Shown here piece after piece: positions 1 to 31,604 of a stretch of DNA of 64,000 nucleotides. The notes under the pieces are model-generated. The model did not search any database, was not told the DNA's origin, and saw only the letters and a list, made by a program, of their open reading frames with translations. Each line of letters begins with the position of its first letter. Within the stretch, counting starts at the first letter, position 1. Both the position numbers and the translations under genes were made by a program. This DNA comes from Scatophagus argus (Eukaryota > Chordata > Actinopteri > Scatophagidae), in the NCBI RefSeq assembly GCF_020382885.2, contig NC_058504.1, forward strand, positions 22,619,545 to 22,683,544, in the 5' to 3' direction.

Positions 1-12
1 TGTTTATCTTAC

Positions 13-9707
<9,695 letters not shown>

Positions 9708-10960
9708 TTTAGCTCAGGAGAGACCGACGACACACCAAGCCTGAGTTTGCACCCGAAGGCTGTCAAACACCTGAAACAGCAGAAATTCAACACTCACAAC
9801 TGAAACTGACAGATACACTTAGGTAGTATGTCAGTATTGTGAAAAGTACAACAGAAAATTTTCTGGAAGTTTAGTTAACGTATAGTCTTGAAAATCTTGA
9901 AAAGGCTTTAATGTTGCCTTTAATGCTCTTACATTAATGTTACAGCTGGTGTCATTTTACTGTCTGAAAAGAACAGTGAAAACCTCTACCTGCGGGACCA
10001 ATCATGTCTATAAAAGGCGACTTTTCAGTTTCTCCTGGAGCGAAACATTTCTTAAAGTACCAGGACAAATTCTGAACATTAATAATATAAAAATATTCAA
10101 CGATTAATTGGCCTAAGTTGGTCTGTCGCACAACCCCGATGATATGAAATTAATGCTTTCAGATTTGGGGTTAAATGTCTTGCTTGTACTCGGTTGAAAT
10201 TAAAGAAAGAAATTAAATTTAAATATTAAATGTTTCGGTAATTCATCAAGTGAACTTCCATTCGTTGACTGTTGAAGGTAAAAGATTTTCTGCTCTCCTC
10301 TGTTTCGTGTTTTACCCTGAAAAAATAATGCATAATCTCTCTAGTATCTCTTCTTCCATCATCGGACATAGCTCGGCCCAACTTTTCCGTTTTAAACCAA
10401 AATTTGGATCCTAACACAATTATTTAAATTGGTAAAGAGCTAATAACTCTTTCACCATCGTGCTTCAAAACAACGCTACATATCCAGTTCAAGATTTTCT
10501 GAAATCTTCGCCTGTTAAGAGTTTTTCAGTGCGCTTCACATGAAATCGGTACGGCGTATCAATCCGCGTAAAAACACAAAGATAACGTAAACCGACAGTG
10601 ACGGTGTCATTTTAAAAGTACCTTGACAGTGTAAACAACTAATTTGGTAGAAGTTTTGTGGGCCAAACTGATGTCTGTAGAAGTCAGCTACAGGATGTCC
10701 GACAATGGAACCGGCTGTGCTAGCTTGGCTTTAAAAAAAAACAGCGGCATGACATTTAGCCGCAATAACTGAATGAACCAAACATAAAATGACAGCTTTG
10801 AAACTTGACAAAATCATAAGAAAACTGTAAAAACCCACCGAGAAAAAAGAGCTGAATAAAGCCTTGTAAAAGTCCCGCATCAATACAACAACATCACGCA
10901 TGTGGCGCTGTCAGACTCATAACCTCTCACCTCTGACGCAGGTACGTGATGTCACGGCGG
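9708..10960 (-). promoter_or_regulatory. elp1: elp1 5' UTR, first intron and likely promoter
   Basis: The elp1 start codon lies in an exon whose acceptor is near 9773 (pyrimidine tract then CAG on the minus strand), so at least one non-coding exon must lie further right. The stretch 10900-10985 is locally GC-rich and holds a CRE-like TGATGTCA beside GGCGGTGTCGCC, which suits a housekeeping promoter. The first exon boundaries are not certain. I see no other gene here. Confidence 0.4.
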
Positions 10961-11612
10961 TGTCGCCCTCTGGAGGCGTGGAGTAAACATACACATATGA
11001 GCTTAAATTGACTTTCATTGTAGAGAAAAATGGCCACATGCAGAAAATTAAGAAAACTTAAGATTATCTGTTTTCTCTCTTTTATTTGGCGGTGTCACAA
11101 CAAGGTGCAGTGTGTTAAAAAAAACTGTGTTAACTTAATCACATGTAAACAGGTATTGTTTAAGGAATTTATATAGTGTCTAATTTTTCAAACTGTAACA
11201 ATCCCAACTACGATAGAGTACCCAAGAAAACCTATCTCAAAGCAGTATAAAAACATGTCCTGACATGTATCAGAGTCACATTGCCTTTTCCTGAAACAAC
11301 GTAGTCACAAGTTGAAATTTAGTTTTGTATTGTTATTGTGTTGGTGTCGCCTGTAGGGATGAGACAGAGTGCTCAGTGTTTAACGTGGTGCGAAGGATTC
11401 ATGTTGGATCAAAATCCTGCATCACACTTTGTCCTCAACAACTCTGAATTAAAATTTATGTTGACAAAAATGACAAAGCTTAGTTCAGCCACAAACAGAA
11501 ATCTTTATTGCTGTAAGATTACAATGAAACATGTCTTCACAAAGATATGAAAATATAAAACACAGCATTACAAAATAAATGTGTTGGATTTATTACTACA
11601 TATGGCTGCAGG

Positions 11613-11648
<36 letters not shown>

Positions 11649-11700
11649 CTACAGCTACATTCAAACAAAAGTCAAAGATGATCAGTTAGGGATGATGTCA
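10961..11700. other. Intergenic and 3' UTR of the Kazal gene
   Basis: No coding exon is visible. The right part is the likely 3' UTR of the minus-strand Kazal gene; a TTTATT near 11502 would be its AATAAA. It includes a (GT)n microsatellite at about 11613-11646. Confidence 0.5.
11613..11646. repeat. (GT)n microsatellite
   Basis: About 16 uninterrupted GT units in the likely 3' UTR of the Kazal-domain gene. Confidence 0.95.
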
Positions 11701-11703
11701 TCC

Positions 11704-13710
11704 TCAGCAGGGCCCCTCTGACACAATCAGAATGTCAGCATTTTTCTCCCTGAACAGAAAAAATAAATAATCAATAATTAGCTTTACATGTTTTTAACGG
11801 ACTTTGCTAACTTCCTGAATACTCAGCTTCTGTCTGCAGACAACAAATTCTGAGGTTCATATACTGAGATACTGAAAGGCAGAGCTGAAAATCATTTATG
11901 TTTCAACAACTCTCATCCTCATACTGTCAGAGATTGAAATAAAGAGTAAGAAAAACTCTGTAAGTGGGAAATAACACCTACGGAATAAGAAACCCACAGT
12001 CTGACCCTCAGACATGTAAAATGTTGCAGTAAAAAATTCTGCAAAGTTGCATATACATCAGTAGGATGTGGCTGGGAATTAGCATGTTGCAGTATTTTTG
12101 TCAAAATGAGAATTCAAGTACATAGAATTCAGTCAGAGACATTAAAAGCTGCAAAAACTAGCAGAGTGAAAAATAATGTTCCTGTCTAATGAAGACTCAC
12201 AGTCTTTGGACACACAGAGAACACTCGTTCGGGTAGGTGACGCCGTCGCTGCCGCACACCGGAGAGTAGTTCAGAGGACATGCCTGAGTCACGCTCATCC
12301 CTACACAGGAGGGCTGCAGCCGCAAGAGCAAAACAACAAAATTGATGTTACACATTCCTCTCTCTGACATCACACATCTGTGACCCAAATCCAGACTCTG
12401 CAAGGGCTATGGGCATGTTTAGGCTCAGTCGCAAGTGAGTTGTGGTTTGTAGTGTGGAGGTGCAGGAAAAACTGAAAATCAAACAGTTTATTATAAAATA
12501 TTTCAAAGATGCCACTTAGGCCTCAGTGGTGGAGGAAAGAAACATTGATCCACACTGTTTAGGGACCACTGTGGCCATGAAGGGGTGTGCTTGATCTGCA
12601 ACAGGTAGACGGTGCATGACAAAGAACATCCACATGAAGGCCAGAACCCAATCTGTCTGTGACACACTGTCTGTTCTTACACTGCTGCTATCATAGCCAG
12701 TGTTCATCAGCTCCTCTGTGGGCTCAGACCAAGACAGCTAGCTTTTGGTTTCTCATCAAAGAGCCTATAACCCTGTTCCAATTCACCGGCTGTCCTTAAG
12801 ACCTACTTTGAATTTCCCTCGGGATCAATAAAGTATCTATCTATCTATCTATCTATTAGTAGGTACTAACCACTGCATGCTGGGAAAACCCCATCAGACA
12901 GGTTATGGAGATGCTCTGAGCCAGTCGCCTCGCTGTCACAGTTTGGCCCATGTCATAGCCACTCAGAGCATTACACTGTCCCGTTTTTCCTGTTTTCAAC
13001 ACATCAACTTCAAAAACCACCTGGTCCCTTGATATATGACATATAATGGATAAGTGTAAGTCCTAAAATCATGCAATGCAAAACAACAAAAAATAACACG
13101 ACTCACACACTATTTAAAGGGTTTAGTTAAAGTTAATTATGTTAGATTACTTTTTAAAACCATTCAACAACCAACAACCAACAACAGTAGCAGTAGATCC
13201 CAGTTGCTGTTTCTTACCCTCCTGTAGAGCCTGGATTTATCCTCAGCATCTGAAAAAGAGACAGCAAAGTTTAACAGGTCTATTGTTCTAAAGGTACCTG
13301 ATCCTGCATAGTCCTACCTGGACTGGATACTCAGTTTTAAGCAACCACTAACTCAAAGTAGTTCTTACTACACCAAGCTGGAACTCATTTATGTGTAAAT
13401 CTGTTGCCAGGGAGCATCTGTAACTCTGTCCAATGAAAACCAAACATCCATTACATTACCTCTGTAAACAAGCTGTCTCTGTCTTTGTTTTACTTCTGTA
13501 TGCACACAAAGAGAGAAATCTGTCTGTCAGAGTCAGTCAGCAGGAAGGAAATATCTTATTATACCTGACCCTGTTCGTACACCTGATTCTGTTTGAACAG
13601 CTAACAGTGTGTTTTCAGGCCTGACACTGGCTTTAAACACAGCCTAGTCCGCTCTTACCTGCACAGACAAAAACAGCAGCACAGATGAGCAGGAGAGTTC
13701 TGCAAAACAT
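11704..13710 (-). CDS. Secreted one-domain Kazal serine protease inhibitor (SPINK-like)
   Basis: A four-exon gene: 13659-13710, 13218-13249, 12201-12313 and 11704-11749. The phases join cleanly to 80 residues. It starts [17 protein letters not shown], a signal peptide, followed by a short basic linker ([11 protein letters not shown]). Then comes one Kazal domain with six cysteines: [50 protein letters not shown]. The [13 protein letters not shown] signature is diagnostic. Residues around the second cysteine, which set protease specificity, are ACPLNY, so I would not name a target protease. The length and layout match vertebrate SPINK genes, but the orthologue (spink2, spink4 or a fish-specific one) cannot be chosen from sequence alone. 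The second coding exon is only 32 bases. Confidence 0.87.
12806..12857 (+). repeat. 3' tail of a teleost retroposon with (TATC)n end
   Basis: TTTGAATTTCCCTCGGGATCA, then AATAAAG and six TATC units. This is the common 3' terminus of fish LINE/SINE copies. It lies in the intron between exons 2 and 3 of the Kazal gene. A reverse copy of the same tail is at 14280-14350. Confidence 0.7.
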
Positions 13711-14279
13711 CCTGGATGAAATCTCAAAGGAATATGAAATGAAACCAATAAACAAAACTTCTCTAATTGTCTGAGAGGAGGTTGAAAATGTGTGATTTTC
13801 TTCTGTCCGATTGGCTGCTGATGTGTCTGTGTGCAGGTCCTCCGTGGCTGTGATGTTTGGTGTTGGCCTGCTGTTGTCATATACGAGGCGGGCTCCGTGT
13901 TGTCGTCTGAAACAATGAGAGATTCTGTTGTTGTGACGGCCGCTGCTCTCTTTTGTCCAGGCTTTAATCTCGGGATCAACATTCTGTCTGCTCTGAAATA
14001 TCGCTGACAAAGCAAAAACTATCAGGAAAGAGCAGTGACACGGAGTGACTCCGGTACAAACACCACAGCAGAAAAACAAGCATGACTCTGTCACAAGGCT
14101 GCACAACAACATATTTACAAAAACTTCAATTAAAAGAACACAAAAGTGAGGGAAATATCTGACGTTGTGTATTTGTGGGGAATCCACGAGTGTGTGCTAA
14201 CCCATCTTATCTTGGAAATGTTACCTGCTGCATGTAGGGAAAGTCTGAGAGACAACTTCATTTTATACATTCACTTTAT

Positions 14280-14350
14280 GATAGATAGATAGATAGATAG
14301 AGAGATACTTTATTGATCATTGATTATTGAGGGAAATTCAAGCTGTGAAA
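14280..14350 (-). repeat. (ATAG)n plus retroposon tail, inverted copy
   Basis: ATAG repeats, then GAGATACTTTATTGATCA and GAGGGAAATTCAAGCTG. This is the reverse complement of the tail family seen at 12806-12857, upstream of the Kazal gene. Confidence 0.7.
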
Positions 14351-15200
14351 AAGTATCTCCTTGGCCCAGGATGCTGCCACAACAAAGATGCGTCATTACT
14401 TTGTTTGTTTGCTACAGTATCTTGTGTGCCTAAGGTTCCAGCATTTTCCCTGTGTTACTTCTTCACCTGATTTTTGAATTTTTTAAATAGTTTCTGAATT
14501 CCTTGTGTTCTATCCACACAAGCATCACATCCTGTGAGTAATTTTATATAACGGCAAAAGTTGCGTAACGTGTGACATAACAGTGTAATAGTGTGTGTCC
14601 CGTCCTACCGTCTCACCATTTTTACACAAATGTTGATTTGGCTGTGTTACCACCTCCACTGACTGAACAATAATGCCCCCCACCACCCCCCATTACGCCT
14701 CTGTATCTTTGACACAGTGAGGCAGGATAACAGCACAGTATTCCCACCTGTAACAGCGTTTGTGTGAAGGACTTATTGCTCCGTTAAAAGCCCAGTGTGC
14801 AGCATGTAGTGGCATGCAGAGATGCGGTATAGCTGAACACCCCTCGTCCAACCTTCCACTACGATGGTCACTAAAAAATGAGAAATGTGTGTTTTGTGCC
14901 ACCATAGAGACATAACATGGCAACATGGCATACTGGAAGAGGGCCCAGTCCCTCTGTAGATATAAAAGCTCATTCTAAGATAAGAAAAACAAAATGATTC
15001 TGAGTTTCAGGTGATTATACAAATTAATTAAATATATTGATTCAAAAGATCCCCATAAATTCGACATAATGGACTTTTAACGTCCCATCAAGGAACACGT
15101 AACACCAGCACAGCAGACACCCTCACTGAAATCCTAAACTGTGGACTGATGCTGAAGACTGAAAGGTAACAACAGATGTGATGATTAACTTGAACATCAG
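14351..15200. other. Intergenic, no gene seen
   Basis: AT-rich sequence between the Kazal gene and polr2b with only short chance open frames. No domain, RNA gene or clear repeat was recognised. Confidence 0.5.
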
Positions 15201-15204
15201 AATC

Positions 15205-15265
15205 AGAAGAGGACCGGAAGTGACATACTTCTTCCGGGGCGCGTTGTTCGTCATAACGCCGTGTC
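15205..15265 (+). promoter_or_regulatory. polr2b: polr2b proximal promoter with paired ETS sites
   Basis: CCGGAAGTG at 15214-15222 and an opposite-facing CTTCCGG at 15231-15237 match ETS/GABP sites. They are followed by a GC-rich CGCGTTGTTCGTC stretch, and the start codon is at 15311. No TATA box is evident, which fits a housekeeping promoter. The start of transcription is inferred. Confidence 0.5.
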
Positions 15266-15310
15266 GGAGTTTTCACTTTGTTGAATTGTATTATTTTCTG
15301 GAGATAAAAC

Positions 15311-24527
<9,217 letters not shown>

Positions 24528-24649
24528 AGCGGCTTAGCCAATCGCATGTCTCCCTGCAGACTTTAAATGTGACAACAGCAGCAGCAGGAAGTGAAAGTTT
24601 AATCTTTTCCATGGTTTCATGTCATCTTACTTTGTTTTTGTAAAAGTAG

Positions 24650-24655
24650 AATAAA
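24650..24655 (+). terminator. polr2b: polr2b polyadenylation signal
   Basis: AATAAA about 125 bases after the stop codon, followed by a GT-rich stretch. It implies a short 3' UTR. Confidence 0.7.
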
Positions 24656-24679
24656 TGTGATTTTGTCCTAATGATGACT

Positions 24680-25165
24680 GGTCACATGGGTGTTCAGAGT
24701 CCTTACTGGATTACAAGCCACATGATCAGATAAACCTTTTGAAAGGAGAGGGTGGTGAGTGAACCAATAAAACGCGGTTATTTCAGGTTGTCATGGTGAA
24801 TGTGAGAAATCAAATCTGAACACTGAAACAAGTGAAACCTTTGAGCAAGCTGTAACCTCACACTATGGAGGAGCAGAGGTCAAGGTGGGGGTCGTGGGAG
24901 AGTCTGAACCAATAAAATCAAACCATAAACCCCCTGATGTTTTTTAAAGACCTCAATTTAGAATAAATGGAGAATGCTAAATGTCAGCAACTGCTCAGCT
25001 GAAATTAAGTTCCATTTAAAAAAAAACACTTAAATTTATATGAAGAAACAATTCAACACCAAAAGTTTCAGTGATAAATGAATTAAAAAAAGTATCCCAC
25101 AATCAAAAAAATCTTAGAGAAAAGAGTTAAACAAACCGTAAAGTTTAATATTCAATAAGCAATAA
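24680..25165. other. Gap between convergent polr2b and igfbp7
   Basis: AT-rich sequence with no open frame of note, bounded by the two polyadenylation signals. I see no gene, RNA or repeat. Confidence 0.5.
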
Positions 25166-25168
25166 AGT

Positions 25169-25174
25169 TTTATT
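25169..25174 (-). terminator. igfbp7: Candidate igfbp7 polyadenylation signal
   Basis: TTTATT on the plus strand (AATAAA on the minus), about 500 bases beyond the igfbp7 stop. It would give an AT-rich 3' UTR of about 500 bases. Confidence 0.5.
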
Positions 25175-25669
25175 TCTCTCCCACTTGTCCTGAAGGGAAC
25201 ATTTTTAATAAACTCATCTCAAACATCTCTACAGATAATAACCTAATACACTATTACACTGCTTTCATGCTTTTGTAGTGCGCTTCCTTAAACTGTTTTA
25301 CATGACAAATAACAAATTCATGATGTTAATGAAAGAAAAGTCTTTCAAAACTAAAAGTCTCACTGCTTCTCTGCTGCTAACAGGAGAAAAGATAATAGAT
25401 GATAAAAAAGTTAAAATATGAAAAAGTTTAAGTAAAATGTTTAGTTCTGAATATAAAGAAAACATTTTTTTACATCATTAAAATGTTTGCTTTGAACCGA
25501 CATGTCAACAATAATAAACAGGAAAATCAGTCAACAAAATTTAGATTTCAGTTCAAACTGAATGTTTTTTTAAAAATTCAGAACTGCATAAAAAGCAAAA
25601 TCAGATTTAAAAAAATCATCTTCAGCTGTTTCCTCTGATGATCATCTCCTCTGATCCCTGATCAGCTGA

Positions 25670-28600
25670 TCACAGCTCGTCTTCCTTTGTCACTGAAAGG
25701 AAATCATCAGTCAGACAAGGAGTTAAAGGTTTTTATGTGTCAAGGTCATAGAGGACAGAAGGGGGGCGGAGTCTAACCTGTAAATCACCTGGCTGACACT
25801 CGCTTAAAGAGTTTTAGTTTCCTGTGACTCGCACAGCTCACCATGGAAACACGTCTGCGTGTTTCAAACATGTTGAGACTCAACTTGGATGCAGCGAAGT
25901 GAACGGAATTCTTTCCGTTTGGTTGTGTTCAAATTAAAAAAAGAACTCACCGTTTCTCACCTGCTGCAAAACAATTCAAAGATTGGATACAATCAGGTTT
26001 GTCTCTGCTCTGCTAGGAACACCTTCAGTTAGACTTAATGTCACACTCCTGATCAGACATCAGATTTATGGTCATGAGCAAACAAAAGCAGTAAAAACAC
26101 AATGTTACATTTAGTGATTTTGTTTGTGTGTGTAGTCGTCATTTATTTGTTGTGTCTGGAAAGCAATTTTCTTTGTCTCTTCTCTCTACTGTTTGGTGAT
26201 GATGACATCAGTGCCGCTATTACCTTTCTTGACGATGTCATCGAGGGACTCGACCAGGTGAATTGCTCCGATCGCTGAGGCTTCCCCTTTGGAGTTGGTG
26301 GCGTGACACTCGTACGATCCTTCTTCTTCTTTGGTCAGAGGGGAGATCTGAAATGAAAACACTGTCAGTGGCTCTGATTGGTCCAACCTATAGACAGCTG
26401 AATCACTTCCTGCCACTAAAAATTTCTGTCATCAGTGTTTGATGTTTCTGGAGATTTTTTTTAAAGGTCATTGAGTGTCCGTTGGAGAAGTCAGTCTAGA
26501 GTCATCATTTCAGTAGAACATGTCTCCTCTGTGTCTCTGTGATGATTGGATTCAGTAAATTTGTGTTCTTTTTGTTGAACTCTTGCTGTAACTGTTGAGC
26601 ACCTGGTCATGATGCCACAGGTATTCCCAGGTACAGTAGCCTCTGACCCCCCCAAGGACAAAAAGTCTCTACCTGGCAGCAAACTGATGGTGAAAAAGCA
26701 TCCACTAACTACCAATACTGAACACCTACTCAGTAGTTCCAGTCAAACTGCTCTAAATGAAAGTGCTGGCTGCAGACACCTCAACATTAGCAACAAAGGA
26801 AAACCACTGTGAATGTCAATGCTGAGTCTAGCCCTGCAGTGCCCCGTCCTCACCACATGGTGGCGACAGTAACATACAAGCTGCAGCGGCGCACACTGCC
26901 TCTCAAAACTTATGAGATCGTCTTATATCACAGTTATTGACTATGCATGTTAGCTAAATCAGCTGAGCAGACTGAAAATATCTCCTGGTGCCTAGTCATA
27001 TCTAAAGTTTGTCCTTTGTACTGTCTCAATGTCTCCATTGCATTAGAACCTCGAGATGTTCCAGATATTAGTCAAACCCTCAGGCGTTAACAAGGAACCA
27101 GATTTATAGTATGTGAGAAACTTAAAATTTTGATTGCTAAATGCATGAAAATCTAAATTAATGGTCTTATTTTCTTCTTTGGGAAGTGACCATGCTGTAA
27201 GCAGGACGATGCCCTTCAAGGAGGCTCCACAGAGGCTTTACCCCTGTAGTATGTTAGTGTGTGAGTATGTATATACTGTATGTGTGAATGTATGAAACTG
27301 ACCAGCACCCAGCCGGTCACTTCATGTTTCTCTGGTCCTCCTCTTGTCTGAATCGCCAGGTTGTCTCTGTCTCCAGGAAGAAGCTCCATCCTCCTCTTCC
27401 CATTGAGGACCTTAAGGAAGACAGATGCAGAGGATATCAGATGATCAGCAATGGGTCTGATCTGTCTGTTGGTTTATGTTTATGAAGCAGTTATCTCTGC
27501 ACAGTCACAGTCTATGAATGAAGAAAGTGATAAGGAACAACTTTTACTTTGTGTCTGCTTCATAGGCAGGCTGCAGCTTGTTCTGCAGTCAATCTGACGA
27601 TGAGTACGCAAACAGAGTCTGAACCTGGTGACAGGCAGCTGAACACCTGAGGCTGCAGGTAACAAGTTGGTCTCCTTTAAACCCTCTCTAGTATTCATCA
27701 CATTTGTATATTTTATTTAGAGAATAATGAGTCATAACAATATGGTCACATGTGCATGTTACTGAAGTTCTGGGAATATGTACATTTAACTGATAACTAA
27801 CATCACAGCCCCAGGTGCTGAAAATGCAGACAAAGTGTGGAAAACCTGTAATCTGTCATCTGTTGCGTCTACTGAAACATGACAAATAAAGTGATGTTTC
27901 TTAACTCTTCCTCAGTCAGATTAAATCTAAAATCACCTCGAGGCTTGTGTTTCTGTAGTTTAATATGAACAAACAGGTGTTGTTGTTTTTTTTTTTTTAC
28001 AGAGTCATTCCCTGTTTCATATTTCAGTCCAGCAGACTCTTGGTGTTCCTTCAAACAGTAGCAGGAAACAGGAAATCAGCAGAAACAGGAAGACGGAGGG
28101 AGAGCCGCGACGCTGCAGCTCAGAGAAATGCCATCTTTATATTTCATATCCTGAATGTAAGTTCTGAGGATGATATTTTTATAATATTTGAGGTGAAGCT
28201 TGCAAACATGATAACATAGAGTGTGTGACATTTCATCTCTCTTTTCACTTTTTAAACCCACCCTGATTTATATGTTTTAAAAAGAAACTCACCTTCTTCC
28301 AGGTGAGGACAGGTGTGGGTACACCCACCGCCTCACAGCTCAGGTACACCTGAGAGCCGCTAACATTGTAGACCTCACCTGGAGGGGTGACAATGATCGG
28401 AGCTGCAGACAGACAGGCAGAGAGACAGACAGTTCAGTGACAGTCTGTAAAATCAAAGATAATTCACATGAAGTTTGGTTTCAGAGAAGTTTCAACACCA
28501 CCCTTCAACAGAGAGACTGTTAGAGAGACAGGCAGACAGACAGGTCAGCTAGAGCCAAAGTTAAATTAAACATAATTAACACAAGGTTTGGTTGCAGAGA

Positions 28601-30061
28601 AGTTTCCACACGAGCCTTTAACAGGATGAAACAGGTCGCAGGAATCCAACAAAGACAGTAAATCCTCAGTGACCTCAGAGGAATTCAGTTTGCTCTGAGC
28701 GTGATCAGCGTGGGTTTTCATGTAGAAAGGAATTCAGTGTTTTCAGAGGGATGAGGGTGGATTATCATCACTCACTGCCTGTTACTGTCAGAGAGCTGGG
28801 CAGCAACATGTTCTACATCACTTCAACCATAAAAGAACACATTTACAAATGATCTAAGGCAAAGAGCCGTGATGTTTCTGATGTGAGCCTGAATTAGCTT
28901 CTGTATTTGTATTTGTGGTGTGTACGGTTTTCATGTTTGTCATCACATTTGTATATTTTTATATATTTTTTTTTTTGAGCCTGTAGGCATCATTTGTGAC
29001 ATTGCAAACAGTTTCTAAGCCAGTCGTTATATTCAGCATACACAAGTATGACGTGTGAAGCCTGCAGGGCACAAACACTGAAAATGGACTTTCCAGAGAA
29101 GCAGGAGACATCTTATGTCCAGTAGTTAAACTTGTGACATGACAAATATTTCCATATTCATGTATTCAGGAATTTTTAAGGAGGGAGACAGAGCAGGTAC
29201 CATTTTAAGGATTTTATTGTGGTAATTATATTCTTTATTGTGCAAAAACAACAAGAAATTATTTTGTCCATGTTAATACATGGAGAGAGATTATATAGCC
29301 TATACGTATATACATATATGTAATTCAGATTCTGTTAATGATGTTCTTCAACTCAGTTGTGATTTCAGTCATAAAAATGTTTGAGACACAGACAGAGATA
29401 TTAAATTAATTATATTAATTAATATTAAGTATTTTTACAGCAAAGTCTATAAGCCCAGCTTAACACAAAGCCTGTTAGCAAGGGAAACCGTTACTGTAGC
29501 TTCATTAAAAGACAGAATCAGGAATCTGTGTTTTCAAAGACGAAGCGATTTCAGTTCAGATCACTGAGCAGACATGATTATTATTATTATTATTATCATC
29601 ATCATTATTATTAGTGCCGCAGGACTCTCACCTGTGGCGCAGCGGCCCTTGTTCTGGACGCTGATGGGTTCTTTGCCCTCTTTCTCGGCTGCCAGGCCAG
29701 CGCTCTTCAGGGCACAGCCGCTCTTGTACGTCACTCCATCGGTTCCGCAGACTTCGTAGTTGCTCTTACAGACGCAGATTCCCAGTTTGCTCTTCTTGTC
29801 CTCGTCGCTTTTGACGCACTCCAATCCGGAGCCGCAGCGACGCGCCGCCGCGCGGCGGCCGCCGCACAGCTCGCCCTCTGCGGCGGCGCACACCGAGCAG
29901 CAGCCGCAGGAGTCCAGCAGGGAGCCGGCGGGACACCCCTCCGCAGGGAGCGGAGCGCATGAAGCCTGGTCACACACTCCGCATCCCGGAGCCCCCGAGA
30001 CAAGGACCGACAGGAGCGACAGAACCGGAACCAGAGACAGAAAAACTGTGACAAACTTCAT
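25670..30061 (-). CDS. igfbp7: Insulin-like growth factor binding protein 7
   Basis: Secreted matrix protein. The five exons join in phase to 264 residues: 29632-30061, 28293-28402, 27303-27410, 26224-26347 and 25670-25692. Exon 1 encodes a signal peptide (MKFVTVFLSLVPVLSLLS), then the Cys-rich IGFBP domain with CGCCSVC, then a Kazal-like part (CVCKSNYEVCGTDGVTY). Exons 2-4 form one I-set immunoglobulin domain, with strand cysteines in YLSCEAVG and GSYECHATNSKG. This domain order is unique to IGFBP7 and its close relative IGFBPL1; the neighbour polr2b supports IGFBP7. The first exon is very GC-rich, as CpG-island exons often are. The last 23-base exon makes the C-terminus VTKEDEL, unlike the human ending as I recall it. 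Confidence 0.95.
29576..29612. repeat. (TTA)n/(TCA)n microsatellite
   Basis: About twelve trinucleotide units in igfbp7 intron 1, twenty bases from the exon 1 donor. The minus-strand frame through it is an intron read-through and not protein. Confidence 0.9.
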
Positions 30062-30493
30062 GATGGTCTGATCTGGGATCTGTGATGTGAACTCTGGTCT
30101 GGACTGTGTCACGGTCTACTCACACTAACCTCTGAACTGCAGACTGGGAGACGTTTAATTTTCCGGACTCCGCCTCTGATTGTCCCAGACCAGCTCTCAG
30201 TGTGCAGAGAACTACACTGGCTGAATAACAGTCTAGTAATAATAACAATAATAATAATGAGAAAAATAATGAGAATTCGGAATAAAAACGACAGGATAAT
30301 GAAAGGGCAAAGTGAGTCCCCGAAGTTTCGTTAGGGATTTTAATTATTTCAGTAGAAAATAATTTTGTATAAAAGAAAAGAGCATTCAGTTAAGAAGAAA
30401 ACAGATTTTTACACTTTTAACACAACAAAATTAGCATGTAGAGAACAAATCAACTATGGTAAAGTGACTTAAATGTATCACTTGTTTAGTCTA

Positions 30494-30730
30494 CCAACAA
30501 CTCAAAGTGCTTTACAACACTTTTGCACTTTCATGCATTCTCACACATGTTGACAGTCTGATGGCAGAGGGAGTCATGCATGGAGCTGACCTGCCCATCA
30601 GGACAGACACAGCTCCATATCTATGTTCAGCTATCAGGAGAAATTTGGGGTTCGGTATCTTTCCAAAAAACACTTCAACATGCAGGCACAGCTTCTGCTT
30701 GGAGGATGACCCGCTCCGGATTCGAAAATG
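30494..30730 (-). repeat. Decayed teleost interspersed repeat
   Basis: The order TCAAAGTGCTTTACAA, CATTCTCACACATGTTGACA, GATGGCAGAGG, GGGTTCGGTATCTT and GATGACCCGCTCC matches a very common fish repeat that I know by its text but cannot assign to a named family. It lies between igfbp7 and cox18, has lost its ends and has no coding capacity. Confidence 0.55.
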
Positions 30731-30734
30731 TCAA

Positions 30735-31600
30735 ACTTCAAACAGATGTGTTTAAGTAATGTTGTGACCAGCTGGAAAAATGAGACTCCTGCTTCGAAGA
30801 TTACAAAGTGCCAAATGGTTAAAAGTTGTATTTTTCAAAGTTTTAGAATTTAAACTTTCTTCATTTCTAGATTTTTTTTTTTTTTTTACTCTCATGACAG
30901 CAACGAGCTTCCATACAGTTCAGTCTGACCTGAGTTTTCACTGACACAATTTAAACACCAGCCACTGATCTACAGAGAAAAACATTAACAAAGATCAATG
31001 ACTGATTATCAGCTGTATCTAACTACACAAACCAATCCTGTTTGTTCATATAAACAACATATAAAACCATTAAGACCAGTACAGACCAGTACTGCTCTGC
31101 TCTGCTTTGCAACATCAGCCATCAGACATTTCAGACGTGTTGTTAAAACATCTTCCAGTTTGCGGCTGAACGTCAGCTGGTCCGTGGGAAACTCAGAAAC
31201 AGGAAATATTCCAGAGTCAGGGGTCACATTTATTCTTCCTGTTATTGTTCCAACTATGTTTAGCTCGCTTTGAATGAAACTGCTCATACACAGAACTAAA
31301 TATCATCACACTTTAACAGTTTAATGTTCAGTTAGGATACAGCAGATGCCTCGTTTTTACAACAGACGGATGAATCAATCAGTCGCTGGATCAATACAAA
31401 ACGTGTCTGCAAACATTTCTCCTGATTATAAATGACAGATTCTTTAATGAACTCACATTAATAACAGAGGGAGTTTATGAACATGTTGATAAGTCAGACC
31501 TTATCTGTTTGAATCTGTTCAGAGAAACCTGCAGACCATAGCAGCCGTTGTGACAGAAAAACATCAGGGAAGTATTTGATTTACACTTGCAGTACTCCGT
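30735..31600. other. Intergenic and cox18 3' UTR
   Basis: No gene seen. A TTTATT at about 31228 could serve as a minus-strand AATAAA for cox18. The open frames on both strands near 31000-31290 show no recognisable domain or codon bias. Confidence 0.4.
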
Positions 31601-31604
31601 GTAT

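Noticed and set aside
29574-30071. Long plus-strand frames over the GC-rich igfbp7 exon 1
   Set aside because: They are antisense to a clear signal peptide plus IGFBP domain; GC-rich DNA lacks stop codons in several frames.
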